Positions 47,451 through 55,260 of a stretch of 64,000 nt of DNA are shown piece after piece; within the stretch, counting starts at the first letter, position 1; each line of letters begins with the position of its first letter. The notes under the pieces are model-generated. The model saw only the letters and a program-made list of their open reading frames with translations, was not told the DNA's origin and did not search any database. Source of the DNA: DATFQI01 sp963816955 (GTDB lineage: Bacteria; Actinomycetota; Thermoleophilia; Solirubrobacterales; Solirubrobacteraceae); assembly GCA_963816955.1 (NCBI GenBank), contig CAWFME010000003.1:310001-374000 (forward strand). The letters run 5' to 3'. The translations under genes and the position numbers were made by a program.

Positions 47451-47559
47451 CGCCACCCGAGGAGTCGCCAATAACACCACTATTGGCTCCTACCTCGGGC
47501 GGCGTCAGGCATCCACGGCTCGGTCGTGCCGGCCGGGTCGCCCTTCTCTGACGGACTCC
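47397..47559. repeat. 163-bp palindromic intergenic element (copy 3)
   Basis: An imperfect inverted repeat between convergent genes. Ends GGAGCCCGTCAGAGAA (47397-47412) and TTCTCTGACGGACTCC (47544-47559) match at 15 of 16. The inner stem pairs GCCTGACGCC (47446-47455) with GGCGTCAGGC (47501-47510), then CCCGAGG with CCTCGGG, and ends in CCAATA (47468-47473), a 7-nt loop and TATTGG (47481-47486). Both flanking genes run into the element and stop at the TGA within GCCTGACGCC on their own strand. Confidence 0.85.
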
Positions 47560-48080
47560 GGCGGCGTCGGCACGACCGCGTAGGAGCCGACCGCCTCCCC
47601 TGCCGCGAGCCGCGCACCCGCGCCGAGCGCCGCGTGGGCGCCGATCCTCGCCCCGTCGCCGACCGCGATCGGCAGCGGCCGCAGCGGCTGCAGCCGCACC
47701 GGTGTCTCGACGTCGGCGCCTGAAGGCTCGGCGTCGGAGAGCACCGCCCACCCGCCGACCGTCGCGCCCGCGCCGACCGTGACCCGCGACAGCGCGACGA
47801 TCACGCTGCGCTCGCCGAGCCGGGCGCCCGCGCCGACCTCGACGGTCCCGCCCGGCGCCTCGATCCGGCTGCCCGGCCCGAGCAGGCAGCCGTCGCCGAG
47901 CCGGACCCGGCCGCCGCCGCTCGCCACCACGCGCGCGCCGCTCGCGACGTGCACGTCGCGGCCTGCCTCGAGCGCGCCGCGCGCCCGCATGCGCAGCCGC
48001 GCGAGCCGCAGCCGCGAGGCGAGCCGCGCGCCGGGCGGCGGCACGACCGCGTCCGCGCCGATCGGAGGAGCCGTGGACAT
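47505..48080 (-). CDS. Left-handed beta-helix (hexapeptide-repeat) protein
   Basis: 191 residues with about ten imperfect hexapeptide turns (V.LG.GC, IEA.GG, VEVGAGARLG, VTVGAGATVGG, IAVGDGARIGAHAALGAG). These fold as a left-handed beta-helix found in acyltransferases, carbonic anhydrases and similar trimeric proteins. No catalytic His in an obvious context, so the enzymatic role is unclear. CATCGT ends 7 nt before the ATG. The C-terminal 18 residues, including ESVREG, come from palindromic element 3. Confidence 0.72.
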   Translation of the reverse strand: MSTAPPIGADAVVPPPGARLASRLRLARLRMRARGALEAGRDVHVASGARVVASGGGRVRLGDGCLLGPGSRIEAPGGTVEVGAGARLGERSVIVALSRVTVGAGATVGGWAVLSDAEPSGADVETPVRLQPLRPLPIAVGDGARIGAHAALGAGARLAAGEAVGSYAVVPTPPESVREGRPGRHDRAVDA

Positions 48081-48120
48081 GCGTCCGACGATGGCACATG
48101 GAGTTCAGGTTCTCGCCCCG

Positions 48121-48399
48121 ATGGTCGATCACGGGGGTGTGATCCCGTCCGCCCGCCGCACGCTCCTCCCGGTTGTGCTCGCCGTCGCGACGCTGGCCGT
48201 CCCGGCCGCCGCCCAGGCGAAGCCCAAGCCGCGCGGCGTGTGCGCCAGCGCCTCCGCCTCGCTGCGGCCGTCGCCGCTGCGGGCCTGCGTCCGCGCCAAG
48301 AAGGCTCCGCGCGCGCTGCCGTCGGCCGCCAAGCGCGACACCGCCGCCCGGGGCAAGCGCCGCCGCGCGACGGAGTCCCGCGGCTACATGATGGGCTGA
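48121..48399 (+). CDS. Small secreted cationic protein, possibly a split N-terminus
   Basis: 92 residues from ATG 48121 (a GTG at 48139 also fits). A clear signal peptide (TLLPVVLAVATLAVPAAAQA) is followed by ~55 basic residues with two cysteines 16 apart and many Arg, Lys and Ala. No known domain. It ends only 7 nt before the DUF1800 gene, which lacks a signal peptide, so this may be the true N-terminus of that protein separated by a frameshift or simply a coupled small protein. Confidence 0.55.
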   Translation: MVDHGGVIPSARRTLLPVVLAVATLAVPAAAQAKPKPRGVCASASASLRPSPLRACVRAKKAPRALPSAAKRDTAARGKRRRATESRGYMMG

Positions 48400-48406
48400 G
48401 CGGCGC

Positions 48407-50095
48407 GTGGGCGCCACCGCCGTCGCAGCCGCCAAGCGCAAGCGCAAGCGTCGCAAGGCCAAGCCGGGCTGCATCCCCGTCAAGAAGCGCAAGAAGAAGA
48501 CCTCGGCGTCCACGCGTCCGAGCGCGTCCGCGGCCGCGGCCGCCAAGAAGCGCGCCCGGCGCAAGTGCCGGCCGAAGAAGAAGCGCAAGCCGCAGCCGTC
48601 CGGCACGCATCCCGCGCCTCTGCTGCCGGCCGCGCCGAGCCCGGCTCCCGGGCCCGCGCCCGCGCCGCCGAACCCGCCGGCCCCACCCGCGGCGGGTGGG
48701 CCGGATTCTTCCGCCCCCGACGCCTCGCCGATCCCCGTCTACGCGGGCACGTTCGGCCCGCGCGAGGCCGAGCGGCTGCTGTGGCGCGCGGGCTTCGGCC
48801 CGCGACCCGGCGACGTCGACCGGCTCGTGGGGATGGGCCTCGATGCCGCGGTGTACTCGCTCACCCGGCCCTCCGGCGCGGCGCCGATGACCGGGCCAGA
48901 GCCGACCGTCGAGGGCCAGCCGCTCTCCCCGCTGGACACGTGGTACGGCGACCACCTGTACTGGTTCGACCGCATGGTCCGCTCGGGCCACCAGCTGGTC
49001 GAGCGGCTCGCGCTCGTCTTCCACGACTGGTGGGCGACGACCAACGACGCGGTCGGCTCCAACGCGATGATGCTGGCCCAGACGAACGTGTTCCGCACGC
49101 ACGGCCTGGGCTCGTTCCGCGCACTCGCGCGCGCGATGACCACCGACCAGGCGATGCTCGTGTTCCTCAACGGCATCGACAACCGCCGCCGTGCCGTCAA
49201 CGAGAACTACGCGCGCGAGCTGATGGAGCTGTTCACGCTCGGCGCCGACCGCGGCGCCTACACCGAGACCGACGTGCGCGAGCTCGCCCGCTCGCTGACC
49301 GGCTGGCGCGCGGACTGGACCGCCGAGGCGGGCCTGCACAACTTCCGCTTCGACGCGACGCGCTGGGACACCGGCGCCAAGACCGTCTTCGGCCGCACCG
49401 GGGCGTTCAACTGGGAGGACGCCGTCTCGCTCGTGATCGAGCACCCGCAGCACGCCTCGTTCTTCGTGGCCAAGCTGTGGAGCTACTTCGTGCCGACGCC
49501 GCCGCCGGCCGGCGTCGCCGCGGCCCTCGAGCAGACCTACGTCGCCTCAGGCCACCAGATCCGGCCGGTGCTGGAGGCGATCCTGCGCTCCCCGCAGCTC
49601 TATGAGGGCCCGCGCATGACCAAGCCGCCGGTCGTGCAGCTCGCGGGCATGCTGCGCGCGCACGAGCGGCCGATCACCGGCGAGGAGTGGGTGTGGCTGT
49701 CCGAGGGCGCCGGCCAGCGCCTCTACCACCCGCCGGACGTCTCGGGCTGGGACGACAAGCGCTGGCTGGACTCCAACACGATCCGCGCCCGCTGGGAGCT
49801 CGTCAACTACGCCGTGGCCGGACTGTCGATCAACCCCGGCTCGACGGCCGGGCGCACGTACCCGGCCGAGACGCCCGAGCAGGCGCTCGCCGCCGCGCGC
49901 GCCTTCTGGCGCAACCCGCGCCTGGAGCCCGAGACCGCCGCCTGGCTGCTCGCCTTCGCCCGCGAGTACGACCCGCCGGCCGATACCGCGAGCACGCCGC
50001 AGTACCTCTCCACGCAGCGCTCGCAGCTGCGCGCGCAGCGCCAGAACCTCCTCCGTCATCTGATCGCCGCCTCGGCCGATTACCAGACCAGCTGA
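48407..50095 (+). CDS. DUF1800 family protein with Lys/Arg-rich N-terminus
   Basis: 562 residues. The first ~70 are extremely basic with two cysteines bounding a cationic loop (C22 to C54), then a Pro/Ala linker to ~residue 105, and a DUF1800 domain (FGPREAERLLWRAGFGPRPG, then ENYARELMELFTLGADRGAY and PHPPDVSGWDD-like RLYHPPDVSGWDDKRW). DUF1800 genes usually pair with DUF1501 genes, as here (TGATG overlap). Function is unknown; export is expected but no signal peptide is seen at the only available GTG start. Confidence 0.8.
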   Translation: MGATAVAAAKRKRKRRKAKPGCIPVKKRKKKTSASTRPSASAAAAAKKRARRKCRPKKKRKPQPSGTHPAPLLPAAPSPAPGPAPAPPNPPAPPAAGGPDSSAPDASPIPVYAGTFGPREAERLLWRAGFGPRPGDVDRLVGMGLDAAVYSLTRPSGAAPMTGPEPTVEGQPLSPLDTWYGDHLYWFDRMVRSGHQLVERLALVFHDWWATTNDAVGSNAMMLAQTNVFRTHGLGSFRALARAMTTDQAMLVFLNGIDNRRRAVNENYARELMELFTLGADRGAYTETDVRELARSLTGWRADWTAEAGLHNFRFDATRWDTGAKTVFGRTGAFNWEDAVSLVIEHPQHASFFVAKLWSYFVPTPPPAGVAAALEQTYVASGHQIRPVLEAILRSPQLYEGPRMTKPPVVQLAGMLRAHERPITGEEWVWLSEGAGQRLYHPPDVSGWDDKRWLDSNTIRARWELVNYAVAGLSINPGSTAGRTYPAETPEQALAAARAFWRNPRLEPETAAWLLAFAREYDPPADTASTPQYLSTQRSQLRAQRQNLLRHLIAASADYQTS

Positions 50096-51489
50096 TGAAC
50101 GACCCCACCTCCACCTCCTGCGGCTGCGCGGGCTTCTCCCGCTCCGAGCTGTTGCGCGGGGGCGCGGCCACCGCCGGCCGCGGCCTGCGCGCGATCGAGG
50201 CCGGCATGCCGCTGCCGGCCGGCACCGGCCTGTCGCGGCGCTCGTTCCTGGCCCGCTCGAGCGGGCTCGCGCTCGCCGTCTTCGGCGGCGCGGCGCTCAG
50301 CCCGCGCGCGCTCGAGGCCGGCATCGCGGCCGCCCAGGCGGCCGGCGAGCAGCGCGTGCTCGTGTCGATCTTCTGCTCGGGCGGGCTGGACTCGCTGTCG
50401 CTGCTGGCGCCGGTCGGCGACTCCCGCTACGCGACGCTGCGCGGCGCGCTCGCGCTGCCCCCGGACCCGGCCTTCACGTTCGCCGAGGACACGCGCCTGC
50501 GCTGGCACCCGAACGCCGCCCCGCTACGCGACCTGCACGCCGCCGGCAAGCTCAGCGTGATCCCGGCGATCGGCTACGCCGACCCGAACCAGTCGCACTT
50601 CACCTCGCGCCACTACTGGGAGGTCGGGGCGATCGACCCGGCCGGCCGCGTCGGCTGGCTCGGCCGCTACCTCGACCGCCACGGCGTCGCCGACAACCCG
50701 CTCCAGGGCCTCTCGCTGGACTACACGCTGGCGCCCTCGCTCGCGACGGGCGACGTGCCCGTCGCGGCGGTGTCGGAGCCCGAGAGCTACGACCTGTGGT
50801 CGCGCGACAGCTGGGACGCCGTGATGCGCGAGGCCGCCATCACGCGCTGGGGCGGACAAGCCTCGATCCCCACCACCGACGCCGAGCTCGCCACCGCGCG
50901 CCGCGCGGCGGGGATGAGCACGTCGCTGCGCAGCCAGCTCGCGCCCGTGCGCGCGGCCGCCGGCACCTGGTCGCCGCCCGTGCCCTACCCGAGCGCGCAG
51001 AACGCGTTCCCGGAGCGGCTCGCGGCGCTCGCGGACATGATCGACCGCGGGCTGCCGCTGCACGTCGTCGCGCTCGACGCCAACGGCGGCTACGACACGC
51101 ACGAGAACCAGGCCGCCACGCTGCAGGCGAACCTCGGGCTGCTGTCGGGGTCGCTGGCCGCCTTCCAGGCCGACCTGGAGGCGCGCGGGATCGCCGACCG
51201 CGTGCTCGTGCACGTGTGGAGCGAGTTCGGCCGCCGCCCACAGGCCAACGGCTCGGGCACCGACCACGGCGCCGGCGGCGCGAGCCTCGTCATGGGCACG
51301 CGCGCCGGCGGCACGATGGTCGGCGAGTTCCCCGGCCTCACGACCCTCGACGCCGAGGCCAACCTGCGCCACACCGTCGACTTTCGCGCGGTCTACAAGG
51401 GCCTGACGGAGCAGTGGCTCGGCGTCGATGCGGACGGCATCGTGCCCGGGGCGAGCGCGTTCACCGCGCCGTCGCTGGTACGCACGTGA
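50095..51489 (+). CDS. DUF1501 family protein, Tat-exported
   Basis: 464 residues. A twin-arginine signal (LSRRSFLARSSGLALAVFGG) lies ~45 residues in, after a Cys/Ser-rich N-terminus. The mature part is an alkaline-phosphatase-like DUF1501 domain with SIFCSGGLDSLSLLAPVGD, NGGYDTHENQ and HVWSEFGRRPQANGSGTDHG, which contain likely metal ligands. It is coupled on both sides with the DUF1800 and cupredoxin-like genes. It may be an extracellular hydrolase or sulfatase-like enzyme; no substrate is established. Confidence 0.9.
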   Translation: MNDPTSTSCGCAGFSRSELLRGGAATAGRGLRAIEAGMPLPAGTGLSRRSFLARSSGLALAVFGGAALSPRALEAGIAAAQAAGEQRVLVSIFCSGGLDSLSLLAPVGDSRYATLRGALALPPDPAFTFAEDTRLRWHPNAAPLRDLHAAGKLSVIPAIGYADPNQSHFTSRHYWEVGAIDPAGRVGWLGRYLDRHGVADNPLQGLSLDYTLAPSLATGDVPVAAVSEPESYDLWSRDSWDAVMREAAITRWGGQASIPTTDAELATARRAAGMSTSLRSQLAPVRAAAGTWSPPVPYPSAQNAFPERLAALADMIDRGLPLHVVALDANGGYDTHENQAATLQANLGLLSGSLAAFQADLEARGIADRVLVHVWSEFGRRPQANGSGTDHGAGGASLVMGTRAGGTMVGEFPGLTTLDAEANLRHTVDFRAVYKGLTEQWLGVDADGIVPGASAFTAPSLVRT

Positions 51490-52157
51490 GAACCCTGCTC
51501 GTCATCGCGGCGGTGGCGATCGCGTACGCGGCCGGGCCTGCGGAGGCCGCGACCAAGCGCGCGAAGGCGCCGCGCGCGCTGACGAAGGCGCAGTGCGCCA
51601 AGGCCGCGAAGTCCGCCGCGAAGCGCCCGTCGAGGGCACGCCGCCGCGCCGCCGCCCGCCGCCGCGCCGCGCTGCTGCGGCGCTGCGCCGGATCGCGCCG
51701 GACGCTCGTCGGCAGCTCGCGCCCGAGCCTGATCGGCGTGCCGGGCGCGTTCTCCGCGCCCGTGCCGTTCGCGACCGCCGAGGCGCCCGCGCCCGGCGCG
51801 CCCGCTCCGGCGGGCCCGGCGCCCACGCCGACCCCTGAGGAGCCGGTGCTGCCGCCGATCTACTCCAACCCGTACGCGGTCCAGGTCCAGGGCTTCGAGT
51901 TCGGGCTGCAGCTCTCGAAGGCGATCGTGTCGACCGGCACCGTCCGCGTCGAGTTCAACCTCACGCGCGCCGAGGACCCGCACAACCTCTGGCTCATCCG
52001 CGAGGACGGCACGGGCTCCCCGTACTCGTTCGACGAGGAGCCCTCCGGCGCGGTGGTGGCCAAGTCGCTCGCGCTCTCGAAGGGCCGCTGGAAGCTCTTC
52101 TGCTCGCTCGACGGCCACGAGGCGGCCGGGATGCGCGCGACGCTGACCGTGAACTAG
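51486..52157 (+). CDS. Secreted cupredoxin-like protein with cationic Cys-bounded linker
   Basis: 223 residues. Signal peptide (VRTLLVIAAVAIAYAAG, cut near AEA), then an Arg/Ala-rich loop between two cysteines 30 residues apart, a Pro-rich linker, and a C-terminal beta domain (110-223). It ends with FCSLDGHEAAGM, the Cys-His-Met spacing of type-1 copper sites; the fourth ligand could be an earlier His (DPHNLW). The GTG start overlaps the DUF1501 stop. Convergent overlap of 4 bp with the DsbA-like gene. Confidence 0.72.
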   Translation: MRTLLVIAAVAIAYAAGPAEAATKRAKAPRALTKAQCAKAAKSAAKRPSRARRRAAARRRAALLRRCAGSRRTLVGSSRPSLIGVPGAFSAPVPFATAEAPAPGAPAPAGPAPTPTPEEPVLPPIYSNPYAVQVQGFEFGLQLSKAIVSTGTVRVEFNLTRAEDPHNLWLIREDGTGSPYSFDEEPSGAVVAKSLALSKGRWKLFCSLDGHEAAGMRATLTVN

Positions 52158-53059
52158 GACGACCGCAGCAGGCGGTCCGCCGCGGCCTCCGCGGAGGCCC
52201 ACAGGGCGTCGTGCCCCACGGCCACGCGCTGCGCCCCGCCCGAGGCGGCCAGTGCGATCAGCTCGTCCTCGGCCGCTCCGAGGTCCGGCGGCGTGTTGCT
52301 GGGCGCCATCACGGCGGCGACCTCCGCGGTCGTGACGCCGTCCGGGAAGGCGGCGAGCACCTCGGCCGCGTCCTCCGCCGGCGCGCGGCGGGTGAGCGTC
52401 GGGTCGAGATTGGCGATCAGCACGTCGTAGGCCTCGGTCGACTGGAAGCCGCCCGCCTCCAGGCGCCGGCCGCCATCGGTCTCGAAGACGAGGCTGGGGG
52501 CGGTGTAGCGGACCTCGCCGCCGGGCGTGGTCGCCGACTTGCCCTGGAACTCGGTCGGCGAGCCGGCGGCCGTGCGCGCCTCGGCGCGATCGGCCGCGAA
52601 CGCGGCCTCGGTCTCGGGCGAGCCGGCCGCCTCGAGCAGCTGGTCGGCGTCGATGCCGGGGACGCGCTCCAGCGCGGCGCGGATGCCCTCCTCGGTCTGG
52701 AGGTCGAGCGTGGTGGTGAACTGCGCCACCTGCAGCGCGCGGAACACCGACCACTCGCGCTCGGGCACGGTCAGCCGCGCGGCCACGATGGCGCGGCACA
52801 TCGGCCAGGTGCCGTGGACGTGCTCGCGGGGGAGCGTCGCGAACGGCATGCCGCGGCGGCGGAAGGTGCGGAAGCCGCGGGCCATGCCCTCGGCGGTGTA
52901 GCCGCGGCGCTCGTACTCGCCACCGTGCTCGGTGAGGCCGATCATCACGAGCCGCCAGCGCAGCTGGTCGCCGTAGCGCCAGTGCATCACGGACAGGTGC
53001 GGCGACGCCGACCACGCCCACGGGCAGCCCGGATCGGAGAAGTGGAGGATCTCGATCAC
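52154..53059 (-). CDS. DsbA family (FrnE/2-hydroxychromene isomerase-like) protein
   Basis: 301 residues. The thioredoxin-fold N-terminus HFSDPGCPWAWSASPHL carries a single-Cys CPWA motif in place of CxxC. The helical insert and the second half (GGFQSTEAYDVLIANLDPTL) fit DsbA/FrnE-like proteins. With one cysteine it is more likely a glutathione- or mycothiol-type transferase/isomerase than a disulfide oxidase. No signal peptide. TAACCT (53072-53067) ends 7 nt before the GTG start. Confidence 0.82.
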   Translation of the reverse strand: MIEILHFSDPGCPWAWSASPHLSVMHWRYGDQLRWRLVMIGLTEHGGEYERRGYTAEGMARGFRTFRRRGMPFATLPREHVHGTWPMCRAIVAARLTVPEREWSVFRALQVAQFTTTLDLQTEEGIRAALERVPGIDADQLLEAAGSPETEAAFAADRAEARTAAGSPTEFQGKSATTPGGEVRYTAPSLVFETDGGRRLEAGGFQSTEAYDVLIANLDPTLTRRAPAEDAAEVLAAFPDGVTTAEVAAVMAPSNTPPDLGAAEDELIALAASGGAQRVAVGHDALWASAEAAADRLLRSS

Positions 53060-53066
53060 TTACGCA

Positions 53067-53072
53067 AGGTTA
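53067..53072 (-). promoter_or_regulatory. -10 box (TAACCT) for leaderless DsbA-like gene
   Basis: TAACCT on the minus strand followed by 7 nt and GTG 53059. Confidence 0.45.
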
Positions 53073-53102
53073 GCTACCCGGACTTCCGTCGGCCCGAACG
53101 CC

Positions 53103-53108
53103 TAGCCT
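53103..53108 (+). promoter_or_regulatory. -10 box (TAGCCT) for the helicase gene
   Basis: TAGCCT, 11 nt before ATG 53120; no ribosome binding site is visible between them. Confidence 0.35.
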
Positions 53109-53119
53109 CTCGCCGCTCT

Positions 53120-54799
53120 ATGACGTACCAGCCGGACACCGCTCCCCGAGCGGCGCGCTCCTCTGCGCTGCCTCCCTGGCCCACCACCCGACCGTTGCGC
53201 GCCTGGCAGCAGGAGGCCCTGGAGGCCGTCCTCGCCCACGAGGGCGAGGCCTTCCTCGCCTCCGCCACCCCGGCGGCGGGCAAGACCACCTTCGGCCTGC
53301 GGGTCGCCCACCGGATGCTCGAGGAGGGCCGGGTCGGCCGCGTCGCCGTGATCGCGCCGACCACCCACATCTGCCGCCAGTGGGCCGCCGACGCAGCCCG
53401 CTACGGGATCGACCTCGAGCCCAACCGCCCCAACGGCGCCGGCCCCGAGCCGCGCGACCGCCACGGCGTCGCCGTCACCTACGCGACGCTCGCCGCCGGC
53501 CCGGGCGTGCACCGCCGCCGCTGCGCCGAGCTGCCGACGCTGCTGATCGCCGACGAGCCGCACCACATGGGCGAGCTCGCCTCGTGGGGGCGCAGCACGC
53601 AGGCGGCGTTCGAGCGCGCCCGCTTCCGGCTGCTGCTGTCGGGCACCCCGTTCCGCTCGGACAACACGCCGATCCCGTGGGTGACCTACGGCGACGACGG
53701 CATCTCCAGCGCGGACTACGCCTACGGCTACACCGAGGCGCTGATCGACGGCGTCTGCCGCCCCGTCACCTTCCACACCTACGACGGCGACATGGAGTGG
53801 GTCTCCGACGGCCGCCGCCGGCGCGCCGACTTCACGGTCGCGCTCCCCGCCGCCGAGGCCGCCCGCCGGCTGCGCACCGCGCTCGACCCCGAGGGCGACT
53901 GGGTGAGCCACGTGCTCGCCGACGCCCACCGCGAGCTGGTCGACCTGCGCGCGGGCGTGCACCACGACGCCGGCGGGCTCGTGATCGCCGCCGACAAGGA
54001 GCACGCCGAGAAGCTCGCCGACCGCCTTGCTCGTATCGCCGGCGAGCGGCCGGAGATCGTCACCTCCGACGCGGCCGACGCCTCCGCGCGGATCGCCCGC
54101 TTCGCCGCCGGGACCGGCACCTGGCTCGTGTCGGTGCTGATGGTCTCCGAGGGCGTCGACGTGCCGCGCCTGCGCGTCGGGGTGTACGCCACGAGCGCGC
54201 GCACCGAGCTGTTCTTCCGCCAGGTCGTCGGGCGCTTCATCCGCCGCACGCCGCGGCCGAAGCATCAGATGTCGCACCTGTTCCTGCCCAGCGACCCGAC
54301 GCTCAAGCGGCTCGCGGGCCAGATCGAGGAGGAGCGCAACCACGCGCTCGTCGCCAAGCCCGAGGGCGAGGCGGTCGAGCGGGGCGAGCGCGGCGAGGCC
54401 GCCGACCCGTTCCACGCCCTGTCCTCGAACGCCCGCCGCGACGAGGACGTCCTGCGCACGACCGCGCCCGGCGACCCGCTGCAGCTGTTCGCCGACCCGA
54501 CGCCCGCGCCGTCGCCGGCGCTGGCCGCGTTCGGCGGCGGCATCACCGCCACCACGACCGCCACGACGCCCGCGTCGGCCCCCTCGCGCCCGGCCGGCGA
54601 GACCGCCTACGAGAAGCGCGAGCGCCTGCGCGAGGAGCGCCGCAACCTCGTCGGCACGATCGCGCGCCGCACGGGCGAGGAGCACCGCGTCATCAACGCG
54701 CGCATCAACCGCGACGTCGGCGCGGCCTCCGTCGCCAAGTCGACCGTGGACCAGCTCGAGAAGGCCAACCGCCTGCTCGAGCGAGAGGCCGCCCGCTAG
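53120..54799 (+). CDS. SF2 DExH-type helicase
   Basis: 559 residues. Q-like motif PLRAWQQEALEA, Walker A ASATPAAGKTT (~50), Ia VIAPTTHICRQW, motif II LLIADEPHH (DEPH), motif III LLSGTPFRSD, and motif VI QVVGRFIRR (~380). The core matches the superfamily-II UvrB/RecG-like DEAD/DEAH group. After ~425 the chain is disordered and Ala/Thr-rich, then has a charged helical C-terminus (EKRERLREERRNLVGTIARR). Nucleic-acid unwinding is likely; the pathway is unknown. It is not next to defence genes. Confidence 0.88.
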   Translation: MTYQPDTAPRAARSSALPPWPTTRPLRAWQQEALEAVLAHEGEAFLASATPAAGKTTFGLRVAHRMLEEGRVGRVAVIAPTTHICRQWAADAARYGIDLEPNRPNGAGPEPRDRHGVAVTYATLAAGPGVHRRRCAELPTLLIADEPHHMGELASWGRSTQAAFERARFRLLLSGTPFRSDNTPIPWVTYGDDGISSADYAYGYTEALIDGVCRPVTFHTYDGDMEWVSDGRRRRADFTVALPAAEAARRLRTALDPEGDWVSHVLADAHRELVDLRAGVHHDAGGLVIAADKEHAEKLADRLARIAGERPEIVTSDAADASARIARFAAGTGTWLVSVLMVSEGVDVPRLRVGVYATSARTELFFRQVVGRFIRRTPRPKHQMSHLFLPSDPTLKRLAGQIEEERNHALVAKPEGEAVERGERGEAADPFHALSSNARRDEDVLRTTAPGDPLQLFADPTPAPSPALAAFGGGITATTTATTPASAPSRPAGETAYEKRERLREERRNLVGTIARRTGEEHRVINARINRDVGAASVAKSTVDQLEKANRLLEREAAR

Positions 54800-54837
54800 C
54801 TCGCCTCCCGAGGCGGCGCCGCGCGCCCCGCGCGCGC

Positions 54838-54843
54838 TAGCGT
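54838..54843 (+). promoter_or_regulatory. -10 box (TAGCGT) for leaderless gene at 54851
   Basis: TAGCGT followed by 7 nt and ATG 54851; no ribosome binding site in between. Confidence 0.5.
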
Positions 54844-54850
54844 CGGCCCC

Positions 54851-55255
54851 ATGGATGAGCTGCCGGAGTGGCCCGACGGCACGGTCGCGACGCTCGCGAC
54901 CCAGGGCGACGGCCCGCACGCGATCCCCGTCTCGCTGATCCTCCGGGCCGGCCCGCACGAGATCGTCGTCGGGCTGGCGCCGCGGCGCGAGGCGCTCGCC
55001 CGCCTGCGCGCGGACCCGCGCGCCGCGCTGACGATCCTCGCCGCGGGCGACCACGCGTTCACCGCCCACGGGCGCGCGACGGCCTTCGACGAGGCCGGCG
55101 GCGTCGTCGCGGTCCGGATCGCGGTCGAGCGGATCGCCGACCACAACCGCCCGACCTACGAGATCCGCGACGGCGTGCAGTGGGACTGGACCGACGAGGA
55201 CGAGCGCGAGCGCGACGCCGCCACCCGCGCCGCCCTGCGCGGGCTGCTCGAGTAG
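54851..55255 (+). CDS. Pyridoxamine 5'-phosphate oxidase-fold flavoprotein
   Basis: 134 residues forming one split-barrel. VATLATQGDGPHAIPVSLIL at the N-terminus and LARLRADPRAALTILAAGD are typical of PPOX-type FMN or F420-binding proteins. The C-terminus is acidic and charged. No substrate can be assigned; many actinobacterial members use F420. It ends 5 bp from the convergent GAF-GGDEF gene. Confidence 0.78.
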   Translation: MDELPEWPDGTVATLATQGDGPHAIPVSLILRAGPHEIVVGLAPRREALARLRADPRAALTILAAGDHAFTAHGRATAFDEAGGVVAVRIAVERIADHNRPTYEIRDGVQWDWTDEDERERDAATRAALRGLLE

Positions 55256-55260
55256 CTCTG

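Noticed and set aside
47397..47559. Palindromic element as an integron attC site
   Set aside because: The flanking genes are convergent rather than cassette-like, and no attC core site (GTTRRRY) or integrase is present.
53120..54799. DExH helicase as part of a defence island
   Set aside because: The neighbours are a DsbA-like protein and a PPOX protein; no nuclease, methylase or other defence gene is nearby.
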